In this document: piece after piece, positions 55,805-64,000 of the stretch
How positions within the stretch are numbered: position 1 is the stretch's first letter
Layout: each line of letters begins with the position of its first letter
Origin: an uncultured Saprospiraceae bacterium
GTDB taxonomy: Bacteria > Bacteroidota > Bacteroidia > Chitinophagales > Saprospiraceae
Direction: 5' to 3'
Assembly (NCBI GenBank): GCA_937959275.1
Contig: CALGLU010000048.1
Location: forward strand, 21,341-85,340
DNA length: 64,000 nucleotides
The notes under the pieces: model-generated
What the model saw: only the letters and a program-made list of their open reading frames with translations
Told to the model about the DNA's origin: nothing
The model's database searches: none
Program-made: the position numbers and the translations under genes

Positions 55805-57880
55805 TTAATAAGGTTGATGGTACGCAGTACTCATTTGAATCCATGTCGTTCCATTGGCTTTAAAATAAGTACCATCATTTACGGAGGTATCGTAATAGAC
55901 TCTTCCATTAATAGCTGCTGGTCTTTGTGCTGTCGTCCCTAATACAGTGATGCCAGCTTGCTGCCACACCGAACCATTATAAACAACTTTACCTCCCGTT
56001 ATACCATGCATGTAAAATCGTCCTGAATTTTCAAGCGGGTTGTTATGATTCTGAAAATATTTTGGGTGCTTTGTTTGAGCAGTGTTGTATACAGCAGATA
56101 ACAGCTCTTCTTGTTCTGTTGCCAAGGTGCCATTCGTCATGGTGATTCTATAAAAATTTCCATTTTGTCTATCTTTCATTAAGAAGCCCTTATTCGCATT
56201 TAAGACGACAATATCTTTTATTGAGTGTGCAAATGCATTTTTAGCATGAATAACTTGGGTAGGTAATCCTGAAACGTTATTAGGTAGAATGGCTTCAAAT
56301 CCGCCTCCATCTTGCAATTGATTCGTCAATACATTTCTCACAGGATTAAATTGATTGACAGGTGTACCCGTCGGGGTATATGTGAATAGGTCATAAGACT
56401 CTGTGTCTGCTTTTTCACCCAAATAAGTAATCCTCGTAAAATTGGCAGCATTGGTATTATTTTGTATTTGACTTGGTAGTAGATCCGTGACGAGATTACT
56501 TTTTCGATAACTAACACCACCAAGTATTTCCAGTGCAACATGTTCTTCACCATATACATTACTTTGATTTCCTTTAAAAATGACATCACCCTGAGCAAAA
56601 GCAAATTTATCTATTGGAAAGTTTCCATTTCTTTTATGATTAATTAAGTTTCCACTAAATGTAAGATCGATTCTTGAGACAGCTAAGGTAGGATTAAAGT
56701 AAAATTGGTATTTACCAAGCGCCTCAAAATAACCAGAAGAAATGGTCGCTCTAAATGTTAGGTTAACTCCCGAATTTTCTGAATCATTTAAATAAAATCC
56801 ATAGTCGGCATTTTCAATTGTTAATCCATAGAATCCACATCCTAATGAGCGTGCATTTATATAAAAGCCATACGAATCATCTGAAGCTGACAAGCCATAA
56901 TTTAATTTACTATTCCCAGTCGCAGCAGATATTGTTGTGTTTGAGAAATCAATTGTATTGACCTCGTCGGCGACAGAATCTCCTGTCCCTGCAAAGTAAA
57001 TGGATTTGACAGACCTGATGATATTCCCATTTGTGAATCCACCATAGTAGACGCGTTTTATTGTTAATCCATCTCTACATTCTTCAATCTGTGTATTATT
57101 AAAATAGACTTTGTGTACCCTATCCCAAAGTATCCCATTTGCCGTATAATTTCCTCTTAAATTTAGACCATTAAAAAATACACTTCCTTGTGTATCACTT
57201 CCATCAGTTGTCACAATTTGAACCATATAATCAGTAAATCCATTAGCTGGCCAAATGAACGTATGAGGAAAATTAAATTGCACACCCCTTATGTCATCAA
57301 AATTCAAGGTCCGATCTATATGATACCATTGGTTATAATTAAGAGATGGAATATGCACCACATTATCTGCTTTGGTCACCCAATGTCCCGAGCCTTTATA
57401 TTTACTAATTTGCTCTTGTAAGAAAAACCAACCCGCTGTGTTACTTAGCGTAGCTCCAGGGTCTAAGGCTTGAACTTGAGCAAGAGTTACATCTGGATAA
57501 GCATCAGCAATTGTTTGTGTGCCGACTGGCAGTGGTCTAGGTGAAAATGTATAGCCCGAACCACCACTTGTCGAACTGATGATGTAAGGATTTGTCATTG
57601 TGCCAATACCATTTATTGTCACATTGCTACCTGGATTAATAATCGTTTCAGAACCGTCTGCAGAGTTAATGGGTACACCATTAATTTTATAGTCACCTGT
57701 AATATCTATGTTTCCTTCAATAAAAAGATTATCACTTGCTGCTGATTTTTTTTTAGCGTCGATTGGAACAGGCCTTATAATTGGTTTTACTTTTTCTTCT
57801 GCTTTTTTTGTTCCATTTTCTGTTTGACAAAAGGCATGACTCGTGATTAGTAGCATTAAAATTGGCAGTATTATTCTCAT
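55805..57880 (-). CDS. A-type secreted protein: tail-fibre-like module plus beta-helix region
   Basis: The 691-residue protein has a signal peptide and a Lys/Glu-rich linker, then the shared module NLFIEGNIDITGDYKINGVPI near residues 51-71. A long parallel-beta-helix-like region (about 160-480, with repeated GxxxNN and short strands) resembles pectate-lyase/tail-spike folds. The C-terminal part has GRVYYDTSVNDGTYFKANGT. It could bind or degrade polysaccharide. It ends the A-B-A-B-A operon, 11 bp after the preceding B gene. No catalytic residues are identified. Confidence 0.65.
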   Translation of the reverse strand: MRIILPILMLLITSHAFCQTENGTKKAEEKVKPIIRPVPIDAKKKSAASDNLFIEGNIDITGDYKINGVPINSADGSETIINPGSNVTINGIGTMTNPYIISSTSGGSGYTFSPRPLPVGTQTIADAYPDVTLAQVQALDPGATLSNTAGWFFLQEQISKYKGSGHWVTKADNVVHIPSLNYNQWYHIDRTLNFDDIRGVQFNFPHTFIWPANGFTDYMVQIVTTDGSDTQGSVFFNGLNLRGNYTANGILWDRVHKVYFNNTQIEECRDGLTIKRVYYGGFTNGNIIRSVKSIYFAGTGDSVADEVNTIDFSNTTISAATGNSKLNYGLSASDDSYGFYINARSLGCGFYGLTIENADYGFYLNDSENSGVNLTFRATISSGYFEALGKYQFYFNPTLAVSRIDLTFSGNLINHKRNGNFPIDKFAFAQGDVIFKGNQSNVYGEEHVALEILGGVSYRKSNLVTDLLPSQIQNNTNAANFTRITYLGEKADTESYDLFTYTPTGTPVNQFNPVRNVLTNQLQDGGGFEAILPNNVSGLPTQVIHAKNAFAHSIKDIVVLNANKGFLMKDRQNGNFYRITMTNGTLATEQEELLSAVYNTAQTKHPKYFQNHNNPLENSGRFYMHGITGGKVVYNGSVWQQAGITVLGTTAQRPAAINGRVYYDTSVNDGTYFKANGTTWIQMSTAYHQPY

Positions 57881-57891
57881 TGTAATTTTTA

Positions 57892-58911
57892 TTATTTAAA
57901 TATTTCACACATGTAATTAAATTCGTCGCTCAAATAATCTGGATCAGAAGGTCGTTTGCGAATCACTTTTAACGGGCCCATGTATAGTTCCATTTTATAG
58001 ACTCCAAAGCTTTCAGAATTACTCACTCCAGTTTCGGTTCTCCAATAAGGCATATAGACACCTACCTTAAAATTACCACTTTGAGGAACCTCGGGATATA
58101 GTGTCTTCCGCTGTTGGGAGTATACTAAATTTCCATCTATCCAAACCTCCCATAAGCCGACATTGTCATGTACAGAATGTATGATGTGTTGGACAATTCT
58201 ATAGCTTTGTCCAGCTTTTGGAAAAACTCCAGTTAAAAACCTATCGGCTTGATCGGTTTGGTCCGCATAACTTGGTAGGGGTTTATCCGCAAAATTCAGT
58301 ATTGTGATTTCGCCACCTGAAGACCCAATATAACCTTGTTTAGACAAATGAAGGCTTAACACTGGAGTCGTCCTTTTTTCTCTAATCCAAATTGGATCAT
58401 TGGGATCATATAAATCACTATACCAATCAGTTGACTTATGTTGCATCATTGACCAACTTTGAGATTTATCTGGCACATAATCAGTCGGAAAAGTTACTTC
58501 ATAAGCATACCACTCTTCGGAGCCATCAGGCAAATTAGCCAACCATGGATTTTGGATAATTTCTGCCCGATAGTTGTATGGCGCTGACGGAAAGGTGACA
58601 GGGTTTCTTGGTATAACGCTGAACATCAATCGCTGCTTATCTATAGGATCATTGATCACCATGGAAGGACTTTCCTCTATGGCTAGCTGGAGACTCTGAT
58701 TCGCAAACCTGTTACCCGCAGCGGTGCCATCTCCTGCTGGTACAGTTATGTTGTCCCAACAAAACGTAAATCTTCCATAGTCTTTTGAGCCACCTAAACT
58801 ATTCTCACAAACAAAATTTGACCCTACTTTTTGTGAGGAGGTCGTCACGATTAAATGCTGAGTTAGAGCAATAGTAGGAAGGCAAAAAAAAATGTACAAT
58901 AAGTATCTCAT
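57892..58911 (-). CDS. B-type secreted polysaccharide lyase-like protein
   Basis: The 339-residue protein has a signal peptide and a jelly-roll body like the Polysacc_lyase (heparin lyase I-like) family: NYRAEIIQNPWLAN, GSEEWYAYEVTFPTDYVPD and WSMMQHKST. The later segments YRIVQHIIHSVHDNVGLWEVW and YKMELYMGPLKVI match the family's strands. It would cleave acidic polysaccharide by beta-elimination outside the cell. It overlaps the preceding A gene by one base. Confidence 0.7.
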   Translation of the reverse strand: MRYLLYIFFCLPTIALTQHLIVTTSSQKVGSNFVCENSLGGSKDYGRFTFCWDNITVPAGDGTAAGNRFANQSLQLAIEESPSMVINDPIDKQRLMFSVIPRNPVTFPSAPYNYRAEIIQNPWLANLPDGSEEWYAYEVTFPTDYVPDKSQSWSMMQHKSTDWYSDLYDPNDPIWIREKRTTPVLSLHLSKQGYIGSSGGEITILNFADKPLPSYADQTDQADRFLTGVFPKAGQSYRIVQHIIHSVHDNVGLWEVWIDGNLVYSQQRKTLYPEVPQSGNFKVGVYMPYWRTETGVSNSESFGVYKMELYMGPLKVIRKRPSDPDYLSDEFNYMCEIFK

Positions 58912-59852
58912 TAGAATATTTCTTTCATAGAAACATAATCTAAAGTCTGGTCTACATCAGATCCTCCTCTGACTAGATAAAATCGTTCTCTATCTGCAAC
59001 GCCTTCAATAAAATAAACACCTGGTGTTGTCTCGAGCACATTTATACCAACACCAAAAGATTCAAATCTCATTGCAGTATTTGATGTACTAGAGACTTTA
59101 TATTCAAATCTATATGTCTTTCCGATTGTTAAAACGCCTTCTTGTCTGACTCCTAATACAGGCCAAGTCGTATCAGACTGACACCTCATTTTACCATCAG
59201 CGAACGTGACAATATGAGTATCGTCCTCCCCTATAATGATAAAGTCATTACTCATATTGTTATTATCAAAATGATGATCGGCTAATAATTCTGGGCCATA
59301 CGTTTGTGGTGGTGTAAAAGGTACACCAGCGATCTGGACATAACCCAATGAGGTACCCCAATATTGAATGGTCATCAAATAGCCCTCTTGAGCAGTACCG
59401 TAATAATTCAGCGTATTTGGTGTACCTAATTGCCAATCCGTACCGACTTGACCTGTATTGTGTTGATATAAATACCAAATCGCACCGTCAACGGGATCAT
59501 CCGCTTTTGATACAATAATTTGTGCTGGATTCGTGTAAGCGAAAATACCTCCTTCATTAGGTAATTGATGAGTTGTTGCAGTGATCTCAATGGGAATACT
59601 GAGCGTGTTTCCTCCGCCTAAGTGAATTGGCACACCATTAATTTTATAGTCACCCGTAATGTCTATGTCGCCCTCCACAAAGAGATTGTCATTAGAAGCA
59701 TCAGCTTTTTTTGAGTTGTGCAAGGTAGACTCTGTTCTTGTCTTTTCTTTTTCTCCTGATTTCTTATTTCCAGATTCCGTTTGACTCATAACATTGCAAG
59801 CCAATAAGATCAGAATTGGCAAAACTAGATGTATCTTTTTCATTTTATTCAT
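58911..59852 (-). CDS. A-type secreted protein with tail-fibre-like module
   Basis: The 313-residue protein has a signal peptide, a Lys/Glu linker and the module NLFVEGDIDITGDYKINGVPI (about 54-74). A second domain (LPNEGGIFAYTNPAQIIVSK, DGAIWYLYQHNTGQVGTDWQLGT) is shared with the first A gene. A C-terminal carbohydrate-binding-like domain follows from about residue 195. It overlaps the next B gene by one base. Function unknown; a trimeric polysaccharide-binding fibre is a guess. Confidence 0.65.
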   Translation of the reverse strand: MNKMKKIHLVLPILILLACNVMSQTESGNKKSGEKEKTRTESTLHNSKKADASNDNLFVEGDIDITGDYKINGVPIHLGGGNTLSIPIEITATTHQLPNEGGIFAYTNPAQIIVSKADDPVDGAIWYLYQHNTGQVGTDWQLGTPNTLNYYGTAQEGYLMTIQYWGTSLGYVQIAGVPFTPPQTYGPELLADHHFDNNNMSNDFIIIGEDDTHIVTFADGKMRCQSDTTWPVLGVRQEGVLTIGKTYRFEYKVSSTSNTAMRFESFGVGINVLETTPGVYFIEGVADRERFYLVRGGSDVDQTLDYVSMKEIF

Positions 59853-59855
59853 TTA

Positions 59856-60842
59856 TTATGGTACTACGTCTGTGTATCTATTCGATCCATATTCAGCATC
59901 CTGAGCACTCCATCTTTCCCCTTTTATATTTCCAAAAAACAACTCTAAATGGTCGACTCCTTGGGCTAGAATATCATCTAATCTAGATTGAATGCCCCAA
60001 TTCCAATTGTAAATACCAAACTTATTCGTACCGCCTCCTAAAGTTGGTGTGTATAAGGTTGCTATGTTTGGTGCATCTACGACTAAGACATCATCAATCC
60101 ATACTTGCAACAGCCCCGTTGTTCCTTCACCAAAAATGGTGTGTAATACGATCTTATACGTTTGACCAGCTTGTAATATGACTCCTGTTGGGTAAGCGAC
60201 CGTAGCTCCAGTATTTCCATTTGCTCTTGTACTTAACACGACCTCGCCAATCGAAGCAGGAATGCCTGAAAAAACACCACCTGCGACATTCAAAGAAAAA
60301 GGAGGAGAGTTATTGCCTGGTGAGTCTGCATCATCTGGTTTGTTTTGATAGAATAACCAATGGTATTGAGTAATAGGTATGTAGTTATCTCCCATTGTCA
60401 TCTCCCAACCCAGCCACTCTTCCCATCCTGCAGGTTTTCTAGCCGTAAATGTAGACGCATAAGTATCATCAGAAGCTTCAAATATTTCCACTCGTTTATT
60501 CCCTGCATCTCCATTGTTTCCTGGTGTATGATTATTTGTATTATCCGTGGGATTGAGATACATCCTAAGAGTATTGTTCACTATTCCTGCTTGGTCATAA
60601 GCCCATTCCTGAGTTAGTCTAAGCGCATTAGGTTCAATAAGTGTACTTGTACCAGATGTATTTTGATTGATGCTTATCTGGTTCCAACACCATTGGAACT
60701 TGCCCGTTAGGTTAGATGATAGATAAGTACTACTACAATCTTCAAGCGTTTCTGTGTCAAATTGACTCACCGCAGTCAATCTTAAATCTTGTCCTTGTAC
60801 AGAAAAACACACTAGCATCAATAAGTAATTCAAACACCTCAT
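59856..60842 (-). CDS. B-type secreted polysaccharide lyase-like protein
   Basis: The 328-residue protein has a signal peptide (LMLVCFSVQGQ) and the same jelly-roll pattern as the other B gene: GNKRVEIFEASDD, GWEEWLGWEMTMGDNYIPI, YHWLFYQNKPDD, and a late YKIVLHTIFGEGTTGLLQVW. It is homologous to but diverged from the second B protein. A substrate-specific lyase is likely. Its start overlaps the preceding A gene stop (ATGA). Confidence 0.7.
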   Translation of the reverse strand: MRCLNYLLMLVCFSVQGQDLRLTAVSQFDTETLEDCSSTYLSSNLTGKFQWCWNQISINQNTSGTSTLIEPNALRLTQEWAYDQAGIVNNTLRMYLNPTDNTNNHTPGNNGDAGNKRVEIFEASDDTYASTFTARKPAGWEEWLGWEMTMGDNYIPITQYHWLFYQNKPDDADSPGNNSPPFSLNVAGGVFSGIPASIGEVVLSTRANGNTGATVAYPTGVILQAGQTYKIVLHTIFGEGTTGLLQVWIDDVLVVDAPNIATLYTPTLGGGTNKFGIYNWNWGIQSRLDDILAQGVDHLELFFGNIKGERWSAQDAEYGSNRYTDVVP

Positions 60843-61708
60843 GGCGTAACATCTCTAATAATAATAGAACTAATCACTGCTGTAGTAGTTGTTGAACTGC
60901 TTACGAGTAAATCAAATTTGGTATCATCAGCTACAAAAATCTCTGTTATGGTGCCTGCACCATTTACTAACACAATATTTCCAGGTCCCGATAATGTTCT
61001 GAGCGTAGAACCAGTATTAGAATCAGCTATGACGGTCACTTCATATGTGTTGCCAATTGTCAATAGGTTTTGATTGATATCTCTAACTTGTGAGCTTGTG
61101 CTATTTGAGTTAAAGCTCATTATTCCATTATTAAAACTGATTGTATTTTCAATGCCATCTTCACTAGTCATAAAGTAATTAGCTGCTGACAATGGTGGAG
61201 CTAAATTTGATGGATCAGCACCCAAAGCTTTTCCAGCTATTTGTCTATACCCTAATGAGCTGCCCCAGTATTGAATTGTCATTAATGCACCTTCTCCTTT
61301 TGTAGCATAAAAGTCGATAGCATTAGTCGTTCCTATTTGCCAATCTGTAGAGACTTGGCCTGAATTGTCTTGATACAAATACCAAATCGCACCATCAACT
61401 GGACTAATCGGTTTTTTGATGATGATAGAAGATGAATGACTATAGGCAAATATTCCACCTTCATTAGGTAGAGTATGAATCCTGCTCGTGATCTCAGTGG
61501 GGACTTTATTATCGGCGACTAAGCTGATAGGCACCCCATTTATCTTATAGACACCAGTGATGTCTATGTCTCCTTCAATAAATAGATTATCAGTAACTGC
61601 TGCACTTTTCTTTGCATCATTAGTTTCTTTGTTACTTTCAGAATCTGTTTGGCTATAGGAATGAAAAGTGACTAGTAGTATTGCGACTACCTGAATAAAT
61701 ATTCTCAT
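60839..61708 (-). CDS. A-type secreted protein with tail-fibre-like module
   Basis: The 289-residue protein has a signal peptide (FIQVVAILLVTFHSYSQ), a Lys/Asp/Glu-rich linker, the module NLFIEGDIDITGVYKINGVPI near residues 43-63 and the domain LPNEGGIFAYSHSSSIIIKK, DGAIWYLYQDNSGQVSTDWQ, TIQYWGSSLGYRQIAG. A C-terminal domain from about 180 is probably carbohydrate-binding. It is the first gene of the operon and overlaps the next gene by 4 bp. The upstream divergent gene is the DUF1080 protein. Confidence 0.65.
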   Translation of the reverse strand: MRIFIQVVAILLVTFHSYSQTDSESNKETNDAKKSAAVTDNLFIEGDIDITGVYKINGVPISLVADNKVPTEITSRIHTLPNEGGIFAYSHSSSIIIKKPISPVDGAIWYLYQDNSGQVSTDWQIGTTNAIDFYATKGEGALMTIQYWGSSLGYRQIAGKALGADPSNLAPPLSAANYFMTSEDGIENTISFNNGIMSFNSNSTSSQVRDINQNLLTIGNTYEVTVIADSNTGSTLRTLSGPGNIVLVNGAGTITEIFVADDTKFDLLVSSSTTTTAVISSIIIRDVTP

Positions 61709-61875
61709 TTAATTAGTTTAGTTGCCGAACTTATTTGTTGGATGGTCCTATAAATGTATAACATCAAAAATTAAAAAAGGACAAGAGGTCTATTTAAAAT
61801 ACAATTTTTTTTAAAATTACAATCGATTGATTTTTTAAATACTCATTATGACAATAATCTTCCTATTTTAATGGC

Positions 61876-62679
61876 ATGAATTTTCTTAATGTATATAAGC
61901 TAGTCTCTTTTTTCTGTTTGTTAAATATATCCTTTGCATGTAAAACTGCAAGCCAATTAGATGCAAATAAAAAGAATGCCAACTGGATCCAACTCTTTAA
62001 TGGCACAAACTTGGATGGCTGGACCATGAAAATCGTGGGCCATGAACTTGGGGAGAATTTTGCAAATACCTTTCGAGTCAATGACGGCATTTTGCAAGTC
62101 CGTTATGATGGCTATGGCGATAATTTTGACAACCGATTTGGAGGTCTGTATTACAACAAGAAATTAAAGAACTACAGGTTAAAAGTTGAATATCGATTTG
62201 TTGGTGAGACTGCTCCTGGGGCACCAAGTTGGGGCTATCGGGATAGCGGCGTCCAATTCCATGCTCAAGATCCAAAGACGATGGACTTGGATCAAGGCTT
62301 CCCCGTTTGTCTAGAATATAATTTGCACGGTGGTAATGGCACTGATGATCGCCCAGTCGGAGAAATCTGTACGAATGGAACACGGGTAGACATTCGAGGC
62401 CAGCAAACAACATCGTACTGCACACCTGCCGATGTCAAACGCACCTTTCATGGCGATCAATGGGTAACACTAGAAATCGAAGTCAGAGATAATATCATCA
62501 GGCACTATGCAAATGGTGAACTCATTCTAACCTACAATAATCCCAAATACAATCCAGAACACGATCTAGGCAAACAATTTACTCAACAAGGATTGACGAC
62601 ACTACGAGAAGGTTTTATTTCATTGCAATCCAATAGTCACCCCATTGATTTTCGAAAAATCGAATTAATAGAATATTAG
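61876..62679 (+). CDS. DUF1080 lipoprotein (3-keto-glycoside hydrolase-like)
   Basis: The 267-residue lipoprotein has a lipobox (SFAC, C22) and the DUF1080 concanavalin-like fold: WIQLFNGTNLDGWTMK, GGLYYNKKLKNYRLKVEYRF, SGVQFHAQ and ISLQSNSHPIDFRKIELI. Related proteins hydrolyse 3-keto-disaccharides or glycosides. It is followed after 18 bp by a Gfo/Idh/MocA oxidoreductase, the expected partner for glycoside 3-oxidation. Confidence 0.85.
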   Translation: MNFLNVYKLVSFFCLLNISFACKTASQLDANKKNANWIQLFNGTNLDGWTMKIVGHELGENFANTFRVNDGILQVRYDGYGDNFDNRFGGLYYNKKLKNYRLKVEYRFVGETAPGAPSWGYRDSGVQFHAQDPKTMDLDQGFPVCLEYNLHGGNGTDDRPVGEICTNGTRVDIRGQQTTSYCTPADVKRTFHGDQWVTLEIEVRDNIIRHYANGELILTYNNPKYNPEHDLGKQFTQQGLTTLREGFISLQSNSHPIDFRKIELIEY

Positions 62680-62697
62680 CATACACATACAACTCAT

Positions 62698-63795
62698 ATG
62701 AAAAACCGCAGGTCATTTATCAAAGAAGTAGCTTTAGGAACATCAGGTGTCTTGATGAGTCAGAGTGCCTTTCCAAATATCATTGTCAACAGACCAAAAG
62801 ATCGTATTGGTGTCGCTCTCTTAGGCTTAGGCTATTATAGCAAAAATCTACTAGCACCGGCGCTGCAATTGACCAGACACTGTGAGCTAAAAGGCATCGT
62901 AACGGGCACACCCAGCAAGATGGGAGAATGGCAGAAAGAGTTTGGTCTTGCTGATAAAAATATATACAGTTACGACACGCTGGATGAGATTGCTGATAAC
63001 CCAGATATCGATGTTGTCTACGTAGTCGTACCTCCATTTAGACATAAAGAGTTTACGGTGAGATTAGCCAACTTGGGCAAGCACGTCTGGTGCGAAAAAC
63101 CGATGGCCATGACAGAGACAGAATGTCAAACAATGATAGATGCCTGCCAAAAGAATAAAGTCCAACTCACAATTGGCTATCGAATGCAACATGAGCCAAA
63201 TACACGAGAGCTCATTCGTATGGGCAAAGAGCAAGTCTTTGGTGCTGTCAAATTTGTGACAGCCAATGCCGGCTTTAAAGCTGGATGGACAGGATGGGAA
63301 GATGATTGGAAAATGGATAAATCTAAAGGTGGTGGTGCGCTGTATGACATGGGTGTTTACTCTCTCAACGCTGCACGCTACGCGACAAGTGAAGAACCAA
63401 TCGCTGTCCTCGCTCAAGAACGAACTGATGAGCCTGGACGTTTTGAAAGAGCAGATGAGACAACCATGTTTCAATTAGAATTTCCGAGTGGCGCATTGGC
63501 AAACTGTATGACGAGCTTCGGCATGAACATCAATGAATTAACAGTGAATGCAGAAAAAGGCTGGTATCGTTTGGAGCCATTCCAAAGTTATTCTGGAGTG
63601 AAAGGGCGGACAAGCAAAGGCACACTCATTGATTTATATATTGAGAATCAGCAAGCCACACAAATGGATAATGATTCCTTATCTATCATGCATGGGTCAG
63701 CTATTCGTGTCCCTGGCATTGAAGGCTTGAGAGACATTCGAGTCGTTGATGCTATTCATAAGTCTGTGAAAGAAGGTCGACGGGTTGTGCTTTAA
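62698..63795 (+). CDS. Tat-exported Gfo/Idh/MocA-family oxidoreductase
   Basis: The 365-residue protein has a twin-arginine signal (NRRSFIKEVALGTSGVLMS), an NAD(P)-binding Rossmann fold (VALLGLGYYSKNLLAPAL) and the family motif WCEKPMAMT with the catalytic lysine. The C-terminal domain carries DMGVYSLNAAR. It likely oxidises or reduces a sugar at C3, periplasmically. It pairs with the DUF1080 lipoprotein in the same transcript. Nothing further is seen in the 205 bp to the edge. Confidence 0.9.
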   Translation: MKNRRSFIKEVALGTSGVLMSQSAFPNIIVNRPKDRIGVALLGLGYYSKNLLAPALQLTRHCELKGIVTGTPSKMGEWQKEFGLADKNIYSYDTLDEIADNPDIDVVYVVVPPFRHKEFTVRLANLGKHVWCEKPMAMTETECQTMIDACQKNKVQLTIGYRMQHEPNTRELIRMGKEQVFGAVKFVTANAGFKAGWTGWEDDWKMDKSKGGGALYDMGVYSLNAARYATSEEPIAVLAQERTDEPGRFERADETTMFQLEFPSGALANCMTSFGMNINELTVNAEKGWYRLEPFQSYSGVKGRTSKGTLIDLYIENQQATQMDNDSLSIMHGSAIRVPGIEGLRDIRVVDAIHKSVKEGRRVVL

Positions 63796-64000
63796 TTTTT
63801 CGTGCCGGTGATTGATTAAAACATATTGCAATTCACATTATTCTTCCAAGTGGTTTTATCCCAATGTCGTTTAGTTAGTGGCATATGAATTAATTTAATA
63901 CCGACAGGTAGTCTATTGAAACATTAATTTGTCACGATTTTTACAAAAAATCTCGCCAAATTAGCCTCATTTAATATAATAATGCACGGCACTTTGTACC

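Noticed and set aside
1..64000. tRNA, rRNA or CRISPR loci
   Set aside because: No cloverleaf, rRNA-like stretch or regularly spaced repeats was seen by eye; a covariance scan would be decisive.
63982..64000. ATG at the right edge as a new gene start
   Set aside because: Only six codons are visible, which cannot support a call.

Overview
The window is AT-rich chromosomal DNA from a free-living member of the Bacteroidota, most likely a Saprospiria-type marine or environmental bacterium. Grounds: the Bacteroidota-type sdhCAB operon, OmpH pair, DUF2851 and bacterial GH3 proteins, FecI/FecR/TonB-receptor and ECF operons, large secreted proteins with Bacteroidota-type tails, membrane-bound AraC and LuxR regulators, and several TAnnTTTG (-7) promoter boxes. 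No rRNA, tRNA, CRISPR array or prophage core was recognised.

Layout. 0-3.9 kb: a left-edge fragment resembling a sugar phosphate isomerase, a frameshifted thrombospondin-type-3 protein, a membrane AraC regulator and an IS110 element that appears inserted in an intergenic palindrome. 3.9-7.4 kb: succinate dehydrogenase/fumarate reductase operon with a clear terminator. 7.6-15.3 kb: a CAP-domain secreted protein, a LytS/LytTR two-component pair and a divergent ABC ATPase plus ABC-2 permease fused to an M1 aminopeptidase. 15.6-18.3 kb: an outer-membrane protein and a lipoprotein resembling an M43 peptidase without its zinc ligands. 18.3-29.7 kb: housekeeping genes: dnaN, an inactive M16 peptidase homologue, mreBCD-mrdA, folA, DUF2851, lpxK and a beta-barrel protein. 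29.8-32.2 kb: an ECF sigma operon ending in a repeat-rich beta-solenoid-like protein. 32.4-43.6 kb: ALDH7-type dehydrogenase, DUF1648, GH3 enzyme, Wzz-like chain regulator, two glycosyltransferases, nadB, two OmpH chaperones and an NTF2-like protein. 43.7-46.4 kb: a G-free minisatellite, a class D beta-lactamase and a membrane LuxR regulator.

46.6-63.8 kb is the most unusual part. A FecI-FecR-TonB receptor operon (the receptor frameshifted) is divergent from a 1210-residue secreted protein that joins a sialate-O-acetylesterase-like domain to a zinc metalloprotease-like domain. A second cluster of five overlapping or nearly abutting genes alternates two families, A-B-A-B-A: A proteins share a tail-fibre-like N-terminal module, and B proteins look like extracellular polysaccharide lyases. 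A divergent pair, a DUF1080 3-keto-glycoside hydrolase and a Tat-exported Gfo/Idh/MocA oxidoreductase, follows. Together they suggest attack on a complex, perhaps acetylated or glycoprotein-linked, polysaccharide outside the cell.

The best candidates for undescribed biology are the A-B-A-B-A operon, the esterase-protease fusion, and the putative bridge-RNA region and insertion site of the IS110 element. All function calls are read from sequence by eye; no database search was possible.
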